Source: Aurantibacter aestuarii
Lineage (GTDB): Bacteria; Bacteroidota; Bacteroidia; Flavobacteriales; Flavobacteriaceae
Direction of reading: 5' to 3'
Length of the DNA stretch: 64,000 nucleotides
Assembly: GCF_003008425.1 (NCBI RefSeq)
Contig: NZ_PXOQ01000006.1
Coordinates: forward strand, 178,518 to 242,517
The position numbers and the translations under genes are program-made. How positions within the stretch are numbered: the first letter of the stretch is position 1; each line of letters opens with the position of its first letter. Positions 35,030 to 47,118 of the stretch are shown here, piece by piece. The notes below the pieces were generated by a model. The model ran no database searches. It was not told where the DNA came from and saw only the letters and a list, made by a program, of their open reading frames with translations.

Positions 35030-37129
35030 ATGAGAAAACAATTACTCTTTTTCAAACTACTATTTTTAATAACCGCTATTTCCTTTTCACAAGATGGGAC
35101 AATAGACGCAAGCTTTAATACCGGAAGTGGGTTTAATGGTACTGTTAAAAAAATGACTATACAAAACGATGGTAAAATTCTAGTTGGAGGTCAATTTACA
35201 GCGTATAATGGAGTAAATAAAAACAGACTTCTAAGATTAAATACAGACGGCACGATAGACAACAGTTTTGTAGGATTTGTTAACGATGGAGAAGTCAATG
35301 CAATAGCCATACAAACTGATGGTAAAATCATAATAGGCGGAACCTTTGGAGGAGTAAATAGTAATGGTAGAAACCGTATTGCACGATTAAATACAGATGG
35401 ATCATTAGATAATAGTTTTTCATATACCGGAGGTGTTAATGGTGTTGTTTACGATATTAAAATTCAAAGTGACGGAAAAGTTATTGCTGTAGGAAATTTT
35501 AGCAGTTATAATGGCTATGGTGGTGCTGTAGACGTCGTAAGGATTAATCCTAACGGCACACCAGATACTTCTGTAAGTTTTAATACTAATAATATAGTAT
35601 ATTCTGTGTCTTTACAAAGTGATGATAAAATTATTTTGGTTGGACTATTTGGTTCCATTAATGGTGTAGGACGAAATAATATTGCACGACTAAATACCAA
35701 TGGTAGTATAGATAATACGTTTAATTATGCGGGCGGTGCTAACGGAGTTCTTTTTGATAGTAAAATACAAAGTGATGGAAAAATTCTAATTGCAGGAAGC
35801 TTTAGTACATATAATAGTTATGGTTCTCAAGGGTTACTTCGAATAAATTCTAATGGAACTCCAGATACATCTTTTAACACTAGTATTGGAGGTAATTTAA
35901 ATTCAATTTCGGTTCAAGCTAACGGCAAATATATAATTACGGGAAGTTTTACTAGCGTTAATGGTATTGGAAGAAATTTTATCGCTCGCCTTAATGATAA
36001 TGGAAGTTTAGATAACTCCTTTTCGTATGCTGGTGGATTTAATAATATTGGTTTTGATTCTAAAATTCAAGCAGATGGAAAAATTTTAATAGGTGGACCA
36101 TTTTCTTCATATTCGGGATCCTTTGCTAATAGAATAGTTAGAATAAATGGTACTGTAACAGGGCCTCCTACACCAGCAACACATTTAAATTTTGATGGAA
36201 TTAACGATTTTGTTAATTGCGGTACAAATTCAGATTTTGACTTTACAACGGGTACTGTAGAAGCTTTTATTAAGGTTTCTGCTAATTCTAATAATAAAGT
36301 AATAGTTGCTAAAAGAGCCTCTGTATCTCAAACAAGATGGAGTTTGCACGTTAATGAAAATGCAAATACTTTTGGGGTATATAACGGCTCAACTTTTGAA
36401 ACATTAAATGTAGGTGTATTAGATCCCAATACTTGGTGCCATGTAGCATTTGTATTTAATGCTTCTACTGTAGGGGTTTGTATGGATGGCGTTTTTAGAG
36501 GGAATATTTCAACTACAATGAATGCCGCAAGTACTGGTACGCCATTAGTAATAGGAAGCTCAGATTTAATAAATCAGTTTCCAAGCGAATATTTTTCAGG
36601 ATCAATAGACGATGTGCGTATTTGGAATGTAGTAAGAACTGGTACTCAAATTAACAATTCTAAATCTTGTGAATTACTTGGTACAGAAACAGGTTTAATT
36701 TCATATTATAAATTTAATCAAGGAACAGATTCAGGAAGCAACACTGGTGTTACAACGTTAACAGATGCAACATCTAACTCATATGACGGGACATTAACAA
36801 ATTTTGCCTTAAATGGAGCAACTTCAAATTGGTTGGCAGGATCACCAATTACTACTGGTAGTACATGTATTACTTTAAGTACTGAGTTTTTTTCTCAAGA
36901 GTTAGAGTCTAATATCTATCCAAACCCTACCAAAAATACAGTTCACATAAATTTAAAAAATAGCAGTCAAGCAGAAATTGACATCTATGACTTAAATGGT
37001 AGATTAATTAAGAACCAATCTGTCCTAAATAATGATATTATAGATTTATCATCTGTTGCTAATGGAATATATCTTTTTAAAATTACCTCAAATGAAGGCG
37101 TTGTTACAAAACGTATTATTAAGCAATAA
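35030..37129 (+). CDS. Secreted delta-60 repeat and LamG protein, T9SS sorted
   Basis: A 699-residue exported protein. The signal peptide ends ITAISFSQ. About residues 22-390 hold seven delta-60 (propeller) repeats of about 55 residues with SDGKILIAGSF-type cores. Blades alternate in two types, pointing to duplication of a two-blade unit. A LamG/concanavalin-like domain (about 395-560) follows, with DFVNCGTNSDFDF, WCHVAFVFNAS and SGSIDDVRIWN. The last 75 residues are a T9SS type A domain (NIYPNPTKNTVHINL and ANGIYLFKI, ending KRIIKQ). It is probably cell-surface or released. It lies directly downstream of a LytTR two-component system. Confidence 0.88.
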   Translation: MRKQLLFFKLLFLITAISFSQDGTIDASFNTGSGFNGTVKKMTIQNDGKILVGGQFTAYNGVNKNRLLRLNTDGTIDNSFVGFVNDGEVNAIAIQTDGKIIIGGTFGGVNSNGRNRIARLNTDGSLDNSFSYTGGVNGVVYDIKIQSDGKVIAVGNFSSYNGYGGAVDVVRINPNGTPDTSVSFNTNNIVYSVSLQSDDKIILVGLFGSINGVGRNNIARLNTNGSIDNTFNYAGGANGVLFDSKIQSDGKILIAGSFSTYNSYGSQGLLRINSNGTPDTSFNTSIGGNLNSISVQANGKYIITGSFTSVNGIGRNFIARLNDNGSLDNSFSYAGGFNNIGFDSKIQADGKILIGGPFSSYSGSFANRIVRINGTVTGPPTPATHLNFDGINDFVNCGTNSDFDFTTGTVEAFIKVSANSNNKVIVAKRASVSQTRWSLHVNENANTFGVYNGSTFETLNVGVLDPNTWCHVAFVFNASTVGVCMDGVFRGNISTTMNAASTGTPLVIGSSDLINQFPSEYFSGSIDDVRIWNVVRTGTQINNSKSCELLGTETGLISYYKFNQGTDSGSNTGVTTLTDATSNSYDGTLTNFALNGATSNWLAGSPITTGSTCITLSTEFFSQELESNIYPNPTKNTVHINLKNSSQAEIDIYDLNGRLIKNQSVLNNDIIDLSSVANGIYLFKITSNEGVVTKRIIKQ

Positions 37130-37159
37130 TTTTTAAGTTTAACCAATTAACTAAATTTC

Positions 37160-37186
37160 AAAACCTCGCATTTGCGAGGTTTTTTT
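37160..37186 (+). terminator. Intrinsic terminator before gyrB
   Basis: AAAACCTCGC pairs with GCGAGGTTTT around ATTT, with seven T in all up to 37186. Confidence 0.88.
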
Positions 37187-37320
37187 GTTTTTTGCTCGTC
37201 GCACATCTTAAGCAATGTTTTTGATTCTTGTTTTAAGGCTGTTTTTAAACGATTTAAGCATGTTTCTCAATAATTAACAAATGTTAATAAAAACAGTAAT
37301 CGGTTAACAAAACTCTTTAA

Positions 37321-40318
<2,998 letters not shown>

Positions 40319-40423
40319 TTTTTGGATTGGATTTTTATTTTTTACCGCATACTTTAATTATTCTTTAACATGGATTCTTTTCGCTTTGTTTAATTTTAGT
40401 AACACAAAATTAAATTTAGACTT

Positions 40424-41437
40424 ATGAAAAAGATGTTATTTTTAATAATGGGATGCGCAATAGTTTCAACACTAACTGCTCAAGAGAATATTGATGAACT
40501 ATTAGCGGCTGGTGTAAATGATGCCAAGCGTTTTTCTGAAAATTATATAAAACCTGCTAATGATGGTTTAGCTTATGGGATAAATGTTGGGTGGTTTAAT
40601 AATGCAGCAACTCCAAAAAGATTTGGATTTGAATTAAGTTTAATTGGAAACGCGAGTTTTATTAAAGACGAGCAAAAAACTTTTAATCTTAATGTAGCCG
40701 AGTATGAAAACATTCGTTTTCCAGATAATAGTCCTAACAAAAATGTAGCTACAGCTCTTGGGCATAATGACCCTGCTCAAACAGTTATAATAACCTACGA
40801 AGATCCTATTTTTGGTAATCAAGAGGCTGAATTTGAATTGCCTACGGGTATTGGAGCTGCTAATATTAATATTATTCCAACCGTTTTTTTACAAGCCAGT
40901 TTTTCACCATTTAATGGAACGCAGGTTAAAGCCCGGTACTTCCCAAAAGTAGACCGTGAAGATGCAAAAGTTGGGCTATATGGTTTTGGGCTTCAACAGG
41001 ATTTTACAGCATTATTGCCAGCAGATAAAGCGTTGCCAATAGCCATCTCAGGGTTAGTGGCATATACTCATTTAGATGGAAGTTACGACTTTACTAACCA
41101 AGGTGTGGTTAATGGAGAAAACCAACGTATTGAAACCGAAACAAATACCTTTTTGTATCAGGCAATAGTGAGCACAAAGTTAAAAGTGATAAATTTTTAT
41201 GGTTCTTTAGGGTACATGTCGGGTAAAAATAAAACAGACCTGCTAGGAACTTATGTAGTTAGTGATGGGGTGTTTTTTAGCGAAGAAATTACAGATCCGT
41301 TTTCAATATCTTCAGATACTAAAGGTTTGCTTACTACTTTAGGAGCAAGTTTAAAAGCAGGTTTTTTTGGCTTAAATGCCAGTTATACTATTGCAGATTT
41401 TAATAGTGCTTCCTTAGGAATAAATTTTATGTTTTAA
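40424..41437 (+). CDS. DUF6588-like exported protein, paralogue 2
   Basis: A 337-residue exported protein with signal peptide MKKMLFLIMGCAIVSTLTAQ. It shares with the previous gene the pattern of a helical start (AKRFSENYIKPANDGLAYG), G-W-F-N-x-A-x-T-P-K-R-F-G-F-E-L, and a series of strands, and it ends with an aromatic residue (GINFMF) as outer-membrane barrels do. The family is probably DUF6588. A 105-base gap with a TAAATTTA box (40411) precedes it. Function is unknown. Confidence 0.8.
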   Translation: MKKMLFLIMGCAIVSTLTAQENIDELLAAGVNDAKRFSENYIKPANDGLAYGINVGWFNNAATPKRFGFELSLIGNASFIKDEQKTFNLNVAEYENIRFPDNSPNKNVATALGHNDPAQTVIITYEDPIFGNQEAEFELPTGIGAANINIIPTVFLQASFSPFNGTQVKARYFPKVDREDAKVGLYGFGLQQDFTALLPADKALPIAISGLVAYTHLDGSYDFTNQGVVNGENQRIETETNTFLYQAIVSTKLKVINFYGSLGYMSGKNKTDLLGTYVVSDGVFFSEEITDPFSISSDTKGLLTTLGASLKAGFFGLNASYTIADFNSASLGINFMF

Positions 41438-41455
41438 TCTATAAGCTCATCATCT

Positions 41456-41486
41456 ACAGCATTTTTGCAATAGAAATGTGTTTTTT
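41456..41486 (+). terminator. Probable terminator before mdh
   Basis: ACA-CATTT (with one bulged G) pairs with AAATG-TGT around a 9-base loop, followed by T to 41486. The stem is only 8 bp and AT-rich. Confidence 0.5.
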
Positions 41487-41588
41487 AATTAATTAAATCG
41501 GTCTAATAAAAAATTGGAATCGCAGTTATAATTTGCGGTTAAATTCATAAATTCGCAAAAGATATTTAACTAATTAAAAAAAACATAA

Positions 41589-42515
41589 ATGAAAGTAACA
41601 GTTGTTGGAGCAGGAGCAGTAGGTGCAAGTTGTGCAGAGTATATTGCAATTAAAAATTTTGCTAGCGAAGTCGTTTTATTAGATATTAAAGAAGGCTTTG
41701 CTGAAGGTAAAGCAATGGATTTAATGCAAACTGCTTCTTTAAATGGGTTTGATACTAAAATAACTGGAGTTACCGACGATTATTCTAAAACAGCCAATAG
41801 TGATGTTTGTGTAATTACCTCTGGGATTCCAAGAAAGCCAGGAATGACTCGTGAAGAGTTAATTGGTATTAATGCAGGGATTGTTAAAACAGTATCTTCA
41901 AATTTAATTGAAAACTCTCCAAACACAATTATTATCGTGGTATCAAATCCAATGGATACCATGACTTATTTAGTGCATAAAACAACAGGTTTACCTAAAA
42001 ATAGAATTATTGGTATGGGTGGAGCATTGGACTCTGCACGTTTCAAATACCGTTTAGCGGAAGCTTTAGAAGCACCAATCAGTGATGTAGATGGCATGGT
42101 AATTGGAGGCCATAGTGATACAGGTATGGTGCCATTAATTAATAAGGCAACAAGAAATAGTGTAAATGTTTCGGAGTTTTTAAGTGAAGAGCGTATGCAA
42201 CAAGTGGTGGAGGATACCAAAGTTGGTGGAGCAACACTTACAAAATTATTAGGAACTTCTGCATGGTATGCACCAGGTGCTGCAGTTTCTGGGATGGTTC
42301 AGGCTATAGCTTGTGATACCAAAAAAATATTTCCATGTTCAGCATTATTAGAAGGTGAGTATGGTCTTAATGATTTAGCAATTGGAGTACCTTGTGTTTT
42401 AGGAGCTAATGGTATTGAAAAGATTGTAAATATTAGCTTAAATGATGCGGAAAAAGCAAAATTAAGTGAATCTGCAGAAGGCGTTAAAAAAACTAACGGA
42501 TTGTTAGAATTATAA
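41589..42515 (+). CDS. mdh: Malate dehydrogenase
   Basis: Malate dehydrogenase oxidises malate to oxaloacetate with NAD, supplying citrate synthase (17536); 308 residues, the lactate-dehydrogenase-like type. Motifs are the nucleotide loop VVGAGAVGASC, the acidic end of strand two in LLDIKEG, the mobile loop ITSGIPRKPGMTREEL with substrate arginines, VSNPMDTMTYL, GGALDSARF and the catalytic histidine in IGGHSDTGMVP. The DUF4412-like gene follows after 24 bases and may be co-transcribed. Confidence 0.97.
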   Translation: MKVTVVGAGAVGASCAEYIAIKNFASEVVLLDIKEGFAEGKAMDLMQTASLNGFDTKITGVTDDYSKTANSDVCVITSGIPRKPGMTREELIGINAGIVKTVSSNLIENSPNTIIIVVSNPMDTMTYLVHKTTGLPKNRIIGMGGALDSARFKYRLAEALEAPISDVDGMVIGGHSDTGMVPLINKATRNSVNVSEFLSEERMQQVVEDTKVGGATLTKLLGTSAWYAPGAAVSGMVQAIACDTKKIFPCSALLEGEYGLNDLAIGVPCVLGANGIEKIVNISLNDAEKAKLSESAEGVKKTNGLLEL

Positions 42516-42539
42516 TAATATAATATTAAATAAAATCAA

Positions 42540-43205
42540 ATGAAAAGAATTTTAGTATTGCTTGTGTTAATGGTATCATTTACAATGATCGCACAAAATA
42601 AAATTGAAGAAGGTGTAGTCATTTCAACACAAAAAATGTCTAGTCCTAATCCTGAGGTAGCTGCCCAATTAGCTATGGTTGGAGACGTTGTTACAACAAC
42701 TCAATTCAAAAAAGGAAAAATGCATACTCAGGTAAATAGTATTATGATGGGGAATAATACTACAATTATGGACAGCGATGCTAAGAAAATGTTAGTTTTA
42801 AGTGAGTCTATGAATGGTAAAACTTATGTAATGAAAGATATTGACCCAAACGAAGAAGAGGTTGATAAATTTGATATTACTAAAGGAGATGAAACAAAAA
42901 CCATTTTAGGTTACGAATGTCAAGAATATAATGTTGCCGTAAATGAAGGCGGGGTTAAAATGAACATGACTGTTTTTACAACCGACAAAATTAAGGCTCA
43001 AAATGAGCAATTAAACAAAATGGGTTCTAAGCTAGAAGGTTATCCAATGTACATGAAAATTGAAATGAATCAAGGTGGAATGGACATGATAATTGAAAGT
43101 GAAGTAACTAAAGTAGAAGCTAAACCTATAAAAGATGAAGTGTTTAGTTTAAAAATTCCAGAAGGATATACCAATGCTCAAGCAGCAATGGAAGAAGGAA
43201 AATAA
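42540..43205 (+). CDS. Exported DUF4412-like protein
   Basis: A 221-residue exported protein with signal peptide MKRILVLLVLMVSFTMIAQ. The body has alternating polar strands rich in methionine (KMHTQVNSIMMGNNTTIMDS, KTILGYECQEYNV), typical of DUF4412-type periplasmic proteins that resemble LolA-like or outer-membrane lipoprotein-sorting folds. The family call is tentative. It lies 24 bases after mdh and is followed by a strong terminator. Confidence 0.72.
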   Translation: MKRILVLLVLMVSFTMIAQNKIEEGVVISTQKMSSPNPEVAAQLAMVGDVVTTTQFKKGKMHTQVNSIMMGNNTTIMDSDAKKMLVLSESMNGKTYVMKDIDPNEEEVDKFDITKGDETKTILGYECQEYNVAVNEGGVKMNMTVFTTDKIKAQNEQLNKMGSKLEGYPMYMKIEMNQGGMDMIIESEVTKVEAKPIKDEVFSLKIPEGYTNAQAAMEEGK

Positions 43206-43231
43206 ATTTTACTTAAAATATATTAATTTTA

Positions 43232-43266
43232 AAAAGACTGTAGAAATACAGTCTTTTATTTTTATA
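43232..43266 (+). terminator. Intrinsic terminator after the DUF4412-like gene
   Basis: AAAAGACTGTA pairs perfectly with TACAGTCTTTT around a GAAA tetraloop, followed by a T-rich tail. Confidence 0.88.
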
Positions 43267-43274
43267 TTTGGAGC

Positions 43275-43811
43275 ATGAAAATGAAATGGTTAGGTTTTAG
43301 TTTAGTGTTTTTATTAGTAGCTTTTGCTATTAGTAAGGAACATAGCTGCAAACCGAATCAAGAATTATTTCTTAGTCCTTCAAAGTTTTACCAAATTTCT
43401 AAAGATCAAGATGATGTAATTGGTCAAATTCAGGAGAAACTTACTAGTTTAGGTGTTACAGATTTAATTATAGAATACTCTAATAATGGAGAGGTTTCTA
43501 TTAGATACTACAGTGCGTATCAGCCTGACTTTATACAATCTCACCTTGAAGAAGAATTTCACGTAACGGTAGACACTATTTCAAATCCTAATTCTACAAA
43601 TTCTGGTTTTGATGGTGTTATTGTAGTAGAACGCAAAAATGAAGTGAACCGTAATCTGGATATTAGTTTAAGCGCCTTTTTAAAGCCTGCTAAAGCTAAT
43701 TCAGAGAATGTACAACTAAATTGTAAAAAAGAACTTTCAGGCTTTTCTCAAAAAGCCTATAGTAATACAGAGCATAACACAGCAAATGTTCGTGCTGGGC
43801 CAGTTGCCTAA
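43275..43811 (+). CDS. Exported protein of unknown function
   Basis: A 178-residue protein that I do not recognise. A hydrophobic N-terminus (MKWLGFSLVFLLVAFAIS) suggests a signal peptide or anchor. Residues 50-90 have alternating charge and hydrophobicity (DDVIGQIQEKLTSLGVTDLI, then VSIRYYSAYQPDF), and the tail from about residue 130 is polar with one cysteine (VQLNCKKELSGFSQKAY). The start codon is about 10 bases after the previous terminator, and secDF with its own promoter follows. The frame uses the same AT-rich codons as its neighbours, which supports its being real. Confidence 0.7.
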   Translation: MKMKWLGFSLVFLLVAFAISKEHSCKPNQELFLSPSKFYQISKDQDDVIGQIQEKLTSLGVTDLIIEYSNNGEVSIRYYSAYQPDFIQSHLEEEFHVTVDTISNPNSTNSGFDGVIVVERKNEVNRNLDISLSAFLKPAKANSENVQLNCKKELSGFSQKAYSNTEHNTANVRAGPVA

Positions 43812-43897
43812 TTTCAGGAAATAGTCAACTTTTTATACTATTTCAAATGTTACAACATTTAGGGTGTAACCCATATAAATTTTCAAATTAAAATTAA

Positions 43898-43928
43898 TTG
43901 TCTAATTATGAGGTAAAGTCTATATTTG
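43898..43928 (+). promoter_or_regulatory. Promoter of secDF with -33 and -7 elements
   Basis: TTG at 43898-43900 and TATATTTG at 43921-43928 are separated by 20 bases, the textbook Bacteroidetes layout. The ATG of secDF is 34 bases after the -7 box. This is the clearest promoter in the window. Confidence 0.75.
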
Positions 43929-43962
43929 CCCGATTTTAATATTAGATAAAAACAAAAAAAAC

Positions 43963-46900
43963 ATGCAAAACAAAGGTTTAGTTATACTATTCGCTATTTT
44001 ATTTGGAGCGGTTAGTATCTACCAATTGTCTTTTTCATTTAAAAACAATGCGGTAGAAAATCAAGCAAACGAATATGCTTTAAGTAAAGCAGACGCATCT
44101 GCAAAAGATTATAAGGAACAAGTAAGTATTTTAGAAGCTAATTATTTAGACTCTTTATCTCAAAGTAAAGAAAATTTGTTTTTAGGAAACACCTATTCTG
44201 AGGTTAAAGACAATTCTATGAAATTAGGTTTAGACCTTAAAGGTGGTTTAAATGTAATTTTACAAGTGTCTGTAAAAGACATTTTAAAGGGATTAGCTAA
44301 TAATACTACAGATCCTACATTTGGTAAAGCTTTATTAAGAACCGACGAGTTACAAAAAGATTCTCAAAACACGTATTTAGAAGATTTTTATGTGGCTTTT
44401 GATGAATTAAAAGGTGATAAAAAATTAGCTTCTCCAGATATATTTGCTACAAAATCATTATATCCTGAAATTAGTATTAATACTTCAGAAGATGATGTCA
44501 AAGCAGTTTTAGATCGTAAGGTAGATGAGTCTATCGTTTCTGCTTTAGAGGTATTAAGAACACGTATAGATCAATTTGGTGTATCTTCTCCAAACATTCA
44601 GCGTTTAGGTACTTCTGGACGTATTTTGGTAGAATTACCTGGCGTCAAAGATGTAGAACGTGCAACGGAATTAATTACTAGTACTGCTCAATTAGAATTT
44701 TGGGATGCTTATAAGGGTCAAGAGTTTATAGGCTTTATTTACCAGGCTAATGAGATTTTAAAAGGAAAAGGTGCTTCAGAAGAAACAGCAGAAACTGCAC
44801 AAGACTCAACAGTAGTTAAAACTGAAGAAGAAAAAGCTATTGAAGCTTTAACAGGTTCTAAAGACGAAACAGTTACAGAAGAAAATCCTTTAGTAGATTT
44901 AGTTAAAGGTCCTGGTTACCAAGGTGGTCCAGTTGTAGCTATGTTTAGTCAGTCGGATTCTAGAAAAGTTTTAGAGTTATTAAATTCTACTGAAGTAAGA
45001 GCAAGTTTACCTGCAGAATATAAAGATGTTATTTTCGCATTTGGAAAGCCTAAGGCAGATACAGATTTAGTAGAGCTTTATGCTTTAAAAGGAAATAGAG
45101 AAGGAGTTCCACAACTTAGTGGAGCTGTAATTGATGATGCTCGTCAGGAGTACAATCAAATCAACCAGCCAGTTGTAACAATGCAAATGAATCCGAAAGG
45201 AGCTAAAATCTGGGAAGAAATGACCGATAATGCTGCTAAAACTGGAGGAGAAATAGCGATTGTTTTAGATAATGTGGTATACTCAGCACCTGGTTTGCGT
45301 AATGGTAAAATTTCTGGTGGACGTTCTGAGATTTCAGGAAGCTTTACATTAAATGAAGCATCAGATTTAGCTAACGTTTTACGTGCGGGTAAATTACCAG
45401 CAAAAGCAGAAATGATTCAAAGTGATGTGGTAGGACCATCATTAGGTCAGGAAGCAATAGATTCTGGTACGATGTCTTTCATCATAGCATTAGTTTTAGT
45501 GTTATTATGGATGGCTTTATATTATGGTAAAGCAGGTTTATATGCAGATATCGCAATGCTATTTAATATCTTATTAATCTTCGGTATTCTTTCTGGTATT
45601 GGAGCAGTTTTAACATTACCTGGTATTGCTGGTATTGTATTAACTATTGGTATGTCTGTAGATGCGAACGTACTTATTTTTGAGCGTATTAGAGAAGAGT
45701 TAGATAAAGGAAAAGATAGAGCATCTGCTATTAAAGATGGTTTTAATAACGCTTTATCTTCAATCTTAGATGCAAATATTACTACAGGTTTAACGGCATT
45801 AATATTATTCTTATTTGGTACTGGACCTATTAAAGGGTTTGCAACAACTTTATTAATTGGTATTGCAACCTCTTTGTTTACAGCAATCTTTATTACGCGT
45901 TTATTTATAGATAAGTCTTCTGTAAAAGGTGGTAAGTTAGATTTTACAACTGCTATTACTAAAAGCTGGTTTAGAAATATCAATATTGAGTTTTTAAAGA
46001 AACGTAAAATAGCATATATTATTTCTGGAGTATTAATTTTAGGTAGTGTTGTATCGTTATTTACTAATGGTTTAGACCAAGGAGTAGACTTTGTTGGAGG
46101 AAGAACGTATAAAGTGCGTTTTGCTAATCCAGTAAGTGCTGCTAAAGTATCTTCAGAGTTATCTCAACCAGATGTGTTTGGAAGCGCTGTAGCTAAAACA
46201 GTTGGAGACAATAACGATTTAAATATTACAACAAAATATAAAATTGATGATACTTCTCAAGAAACCGATGAAGAAATTAGAAGTACATTATTTACTGCTT
46301 TAAAACCTTATTTAAATGGATTAACTTATGAGCAGTTTATAGACAATTCTAATGAGAATAAGCAGGTTGGTATTATGGAGCAATACAAAGTGGCTCCATC
46401 AATAGCAGATGATATTAAGAAAGCATCATTCTGGGCTGTTTTAGGATCTTTAGTAGTGGTATTCTTATATATATTATTTAGATTTAAGAGATGGCAATTC
46501 TCTTTAGGAGCTGTAGCGGCAGTATTCCATGATGTTTTAATTGTATTAGGGGTCTTCTCGATTACACATAAATTTATGCCATTCTCAATGGAAGTTGATC
46601 AAGCATTTATTGCGGCTATATTAACTGTAATTGGTTATTCATTAAATGATACTGTGGTTGTATTCGATAGAATTCGTGAGTACTTTAATGAATTTACAGG
46701 TATGCCATTCTCTAATGTTATAGACAAGTCTTTAAGTAGTACCTTAAGCCGTACGTTAAACACGTCTTTAACTACATTAGTTGTGTTATTAGCCATCTTT
46801 ATTTTTGGAGGTGAGTCTATTCAAGGCTTTATGTTTGCATTAATTGTAGGTGTGATTGTTGGTACATACTCATCTTTATTTATTGCAACACCAATTATGT

Positions 46901-46980
46901 TTGATACGGTTAAGAGTGGAAGCGCTGCAGAATCATTACGTAAGAAGGAAGAAGTAATTGATGAAACAGTTGTAAAATAA
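43963..46980 (+). CDS. secDF: Fused protein-export membrane protein SecDF
   Basis: SecDF uses the proton gradient to pull proteins through SecYEG; here SecD and SecF are one chain of 1,005 residues, the usual Bacteroidetes fusion. The SecD half (1-660) has KLGLDLKGGLNVILQV, the P1 domain with LRTRIDQFGVSSPNIQR, and the membrane motif GMSVDANVLIFERIREEL with its aspartate. The SecF half (about 675-1005) has FVGGRTY and YSLNDTVVVFDRIREYF. A low-complexity acidic insert (about residues 265-310, rich in E, T and A) lies in the periplasmic domain. Flanked by a strong promoter and terminator. Confidence 0.97.
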   Translation: MQNKGLVILFAILFGAVSIYQLSFSFKNNAVENQANEYALSKADASAKDYKEQVSILEANYLDSLSQSKENLFLGNTYSEVKDNSMKLGLDLKGGLNVILQVSVKDILKGLANNTTDPTFGKALLRTDELQKDSQNTYLEDFYVAFDELKGDKKLASPDIFATKSLYPEISINTSEDDVKAVLDRKVDESIVSALEVLRTRIDQFGVSSPNIQRLGTSGRILVELPGVKDVERATELITSTAQLEFWDAYKGQEFIGFIYQANEILKGKGASEETAETAQDSTVVKTEEEKAIEALTGSKDETVTEENPLVDLVKGPGYQGGPVVAMFSQSDSRKVLELLNSTEVRASLPAEYKDVIFAFGKPKADTDLVELYALKGNREGVPQLSGAVIDDARQEYNQINQPVVTMQMNPKGAKIWEEMTDNAAKTGGEIAIVLDNVVYSAPGLRNGKISGGRSEISGSFTLNEASDLANVLRAGKLPAKAEMIQSDVVGPSLGQEAIDSGTMSFIIALVLVLLWMALYYGKAGLYADIAMLFNILLIFGILSGIGAVLTLPGIAGIVLTIGMSVDANVLIFERIREELDKGKDRASAIKDGFNNALSSILDANITTGLTALILFLFGTGPIKGFATTLLIGIATSLFTAIFITRLFIDKSSVKGGKLDFTTAITKSWFRNINIEFLKKRKIAYIISGVLILGSVVSLFTNGLDQGVDFVGGRTYKVRFANPVSAAKVSSELSQPDVFGSAVAKTVGDNNDLNITTKYKIDDTSQETDEEIRSTLFTALKPYLNGLTYEQFIDNSNENKQVGIMEQYKVAPSIADDIKKASFWAVLGSLVVVFLYILFRFKRWQFSLGAVAAVFHDVLIVLGVFSITHKFMPFSMEVDQAFIAAILTVIGYSLNDTVVVFDRIREYFNEFTGMPFSNVIDKSLSSTLSRTLNTSLTTLVVLLAIFIFGGESIQGFMFALIVGVIVGTYSSLFIATPIMFDTVKSGSAAESLRKKEEVIDETVVK

Positions 46981-46997
46981 TTTACATGTTTAAATAA

Positions 46998-47035
46998 TTT
47001 TAAAAATGCCTTAACGAAAGTTAAGGCATTTTTTT
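46998..47035 (+). terminator. Intrinsic terminator after secDF (copy 1 of 38-bp unit)
   Basis: AATGCCTTAAC pairs with GTTAAGGCATT around a GAAA tetraloop, flanked by A and T runs. The 38 bases from 46998 to 47035 are identical to 53934-53971. Confidence 0.92.
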
Positions 47036-47118
47036 GTTTAGATATACCTTTCAGCAATAACTAAGCTATTTACAGCAAATTAATAATAAACTTTATATTT
47101 AATTCTTTTATTTTTAAC

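Noticed and set aside
45522..45983. 153-codon minus-strand open frame within secDF
   Set aside because: It lies entirely within the conserved membrane region of SecD on the other strand, a typical antisense shadow in AT-rich DNA.
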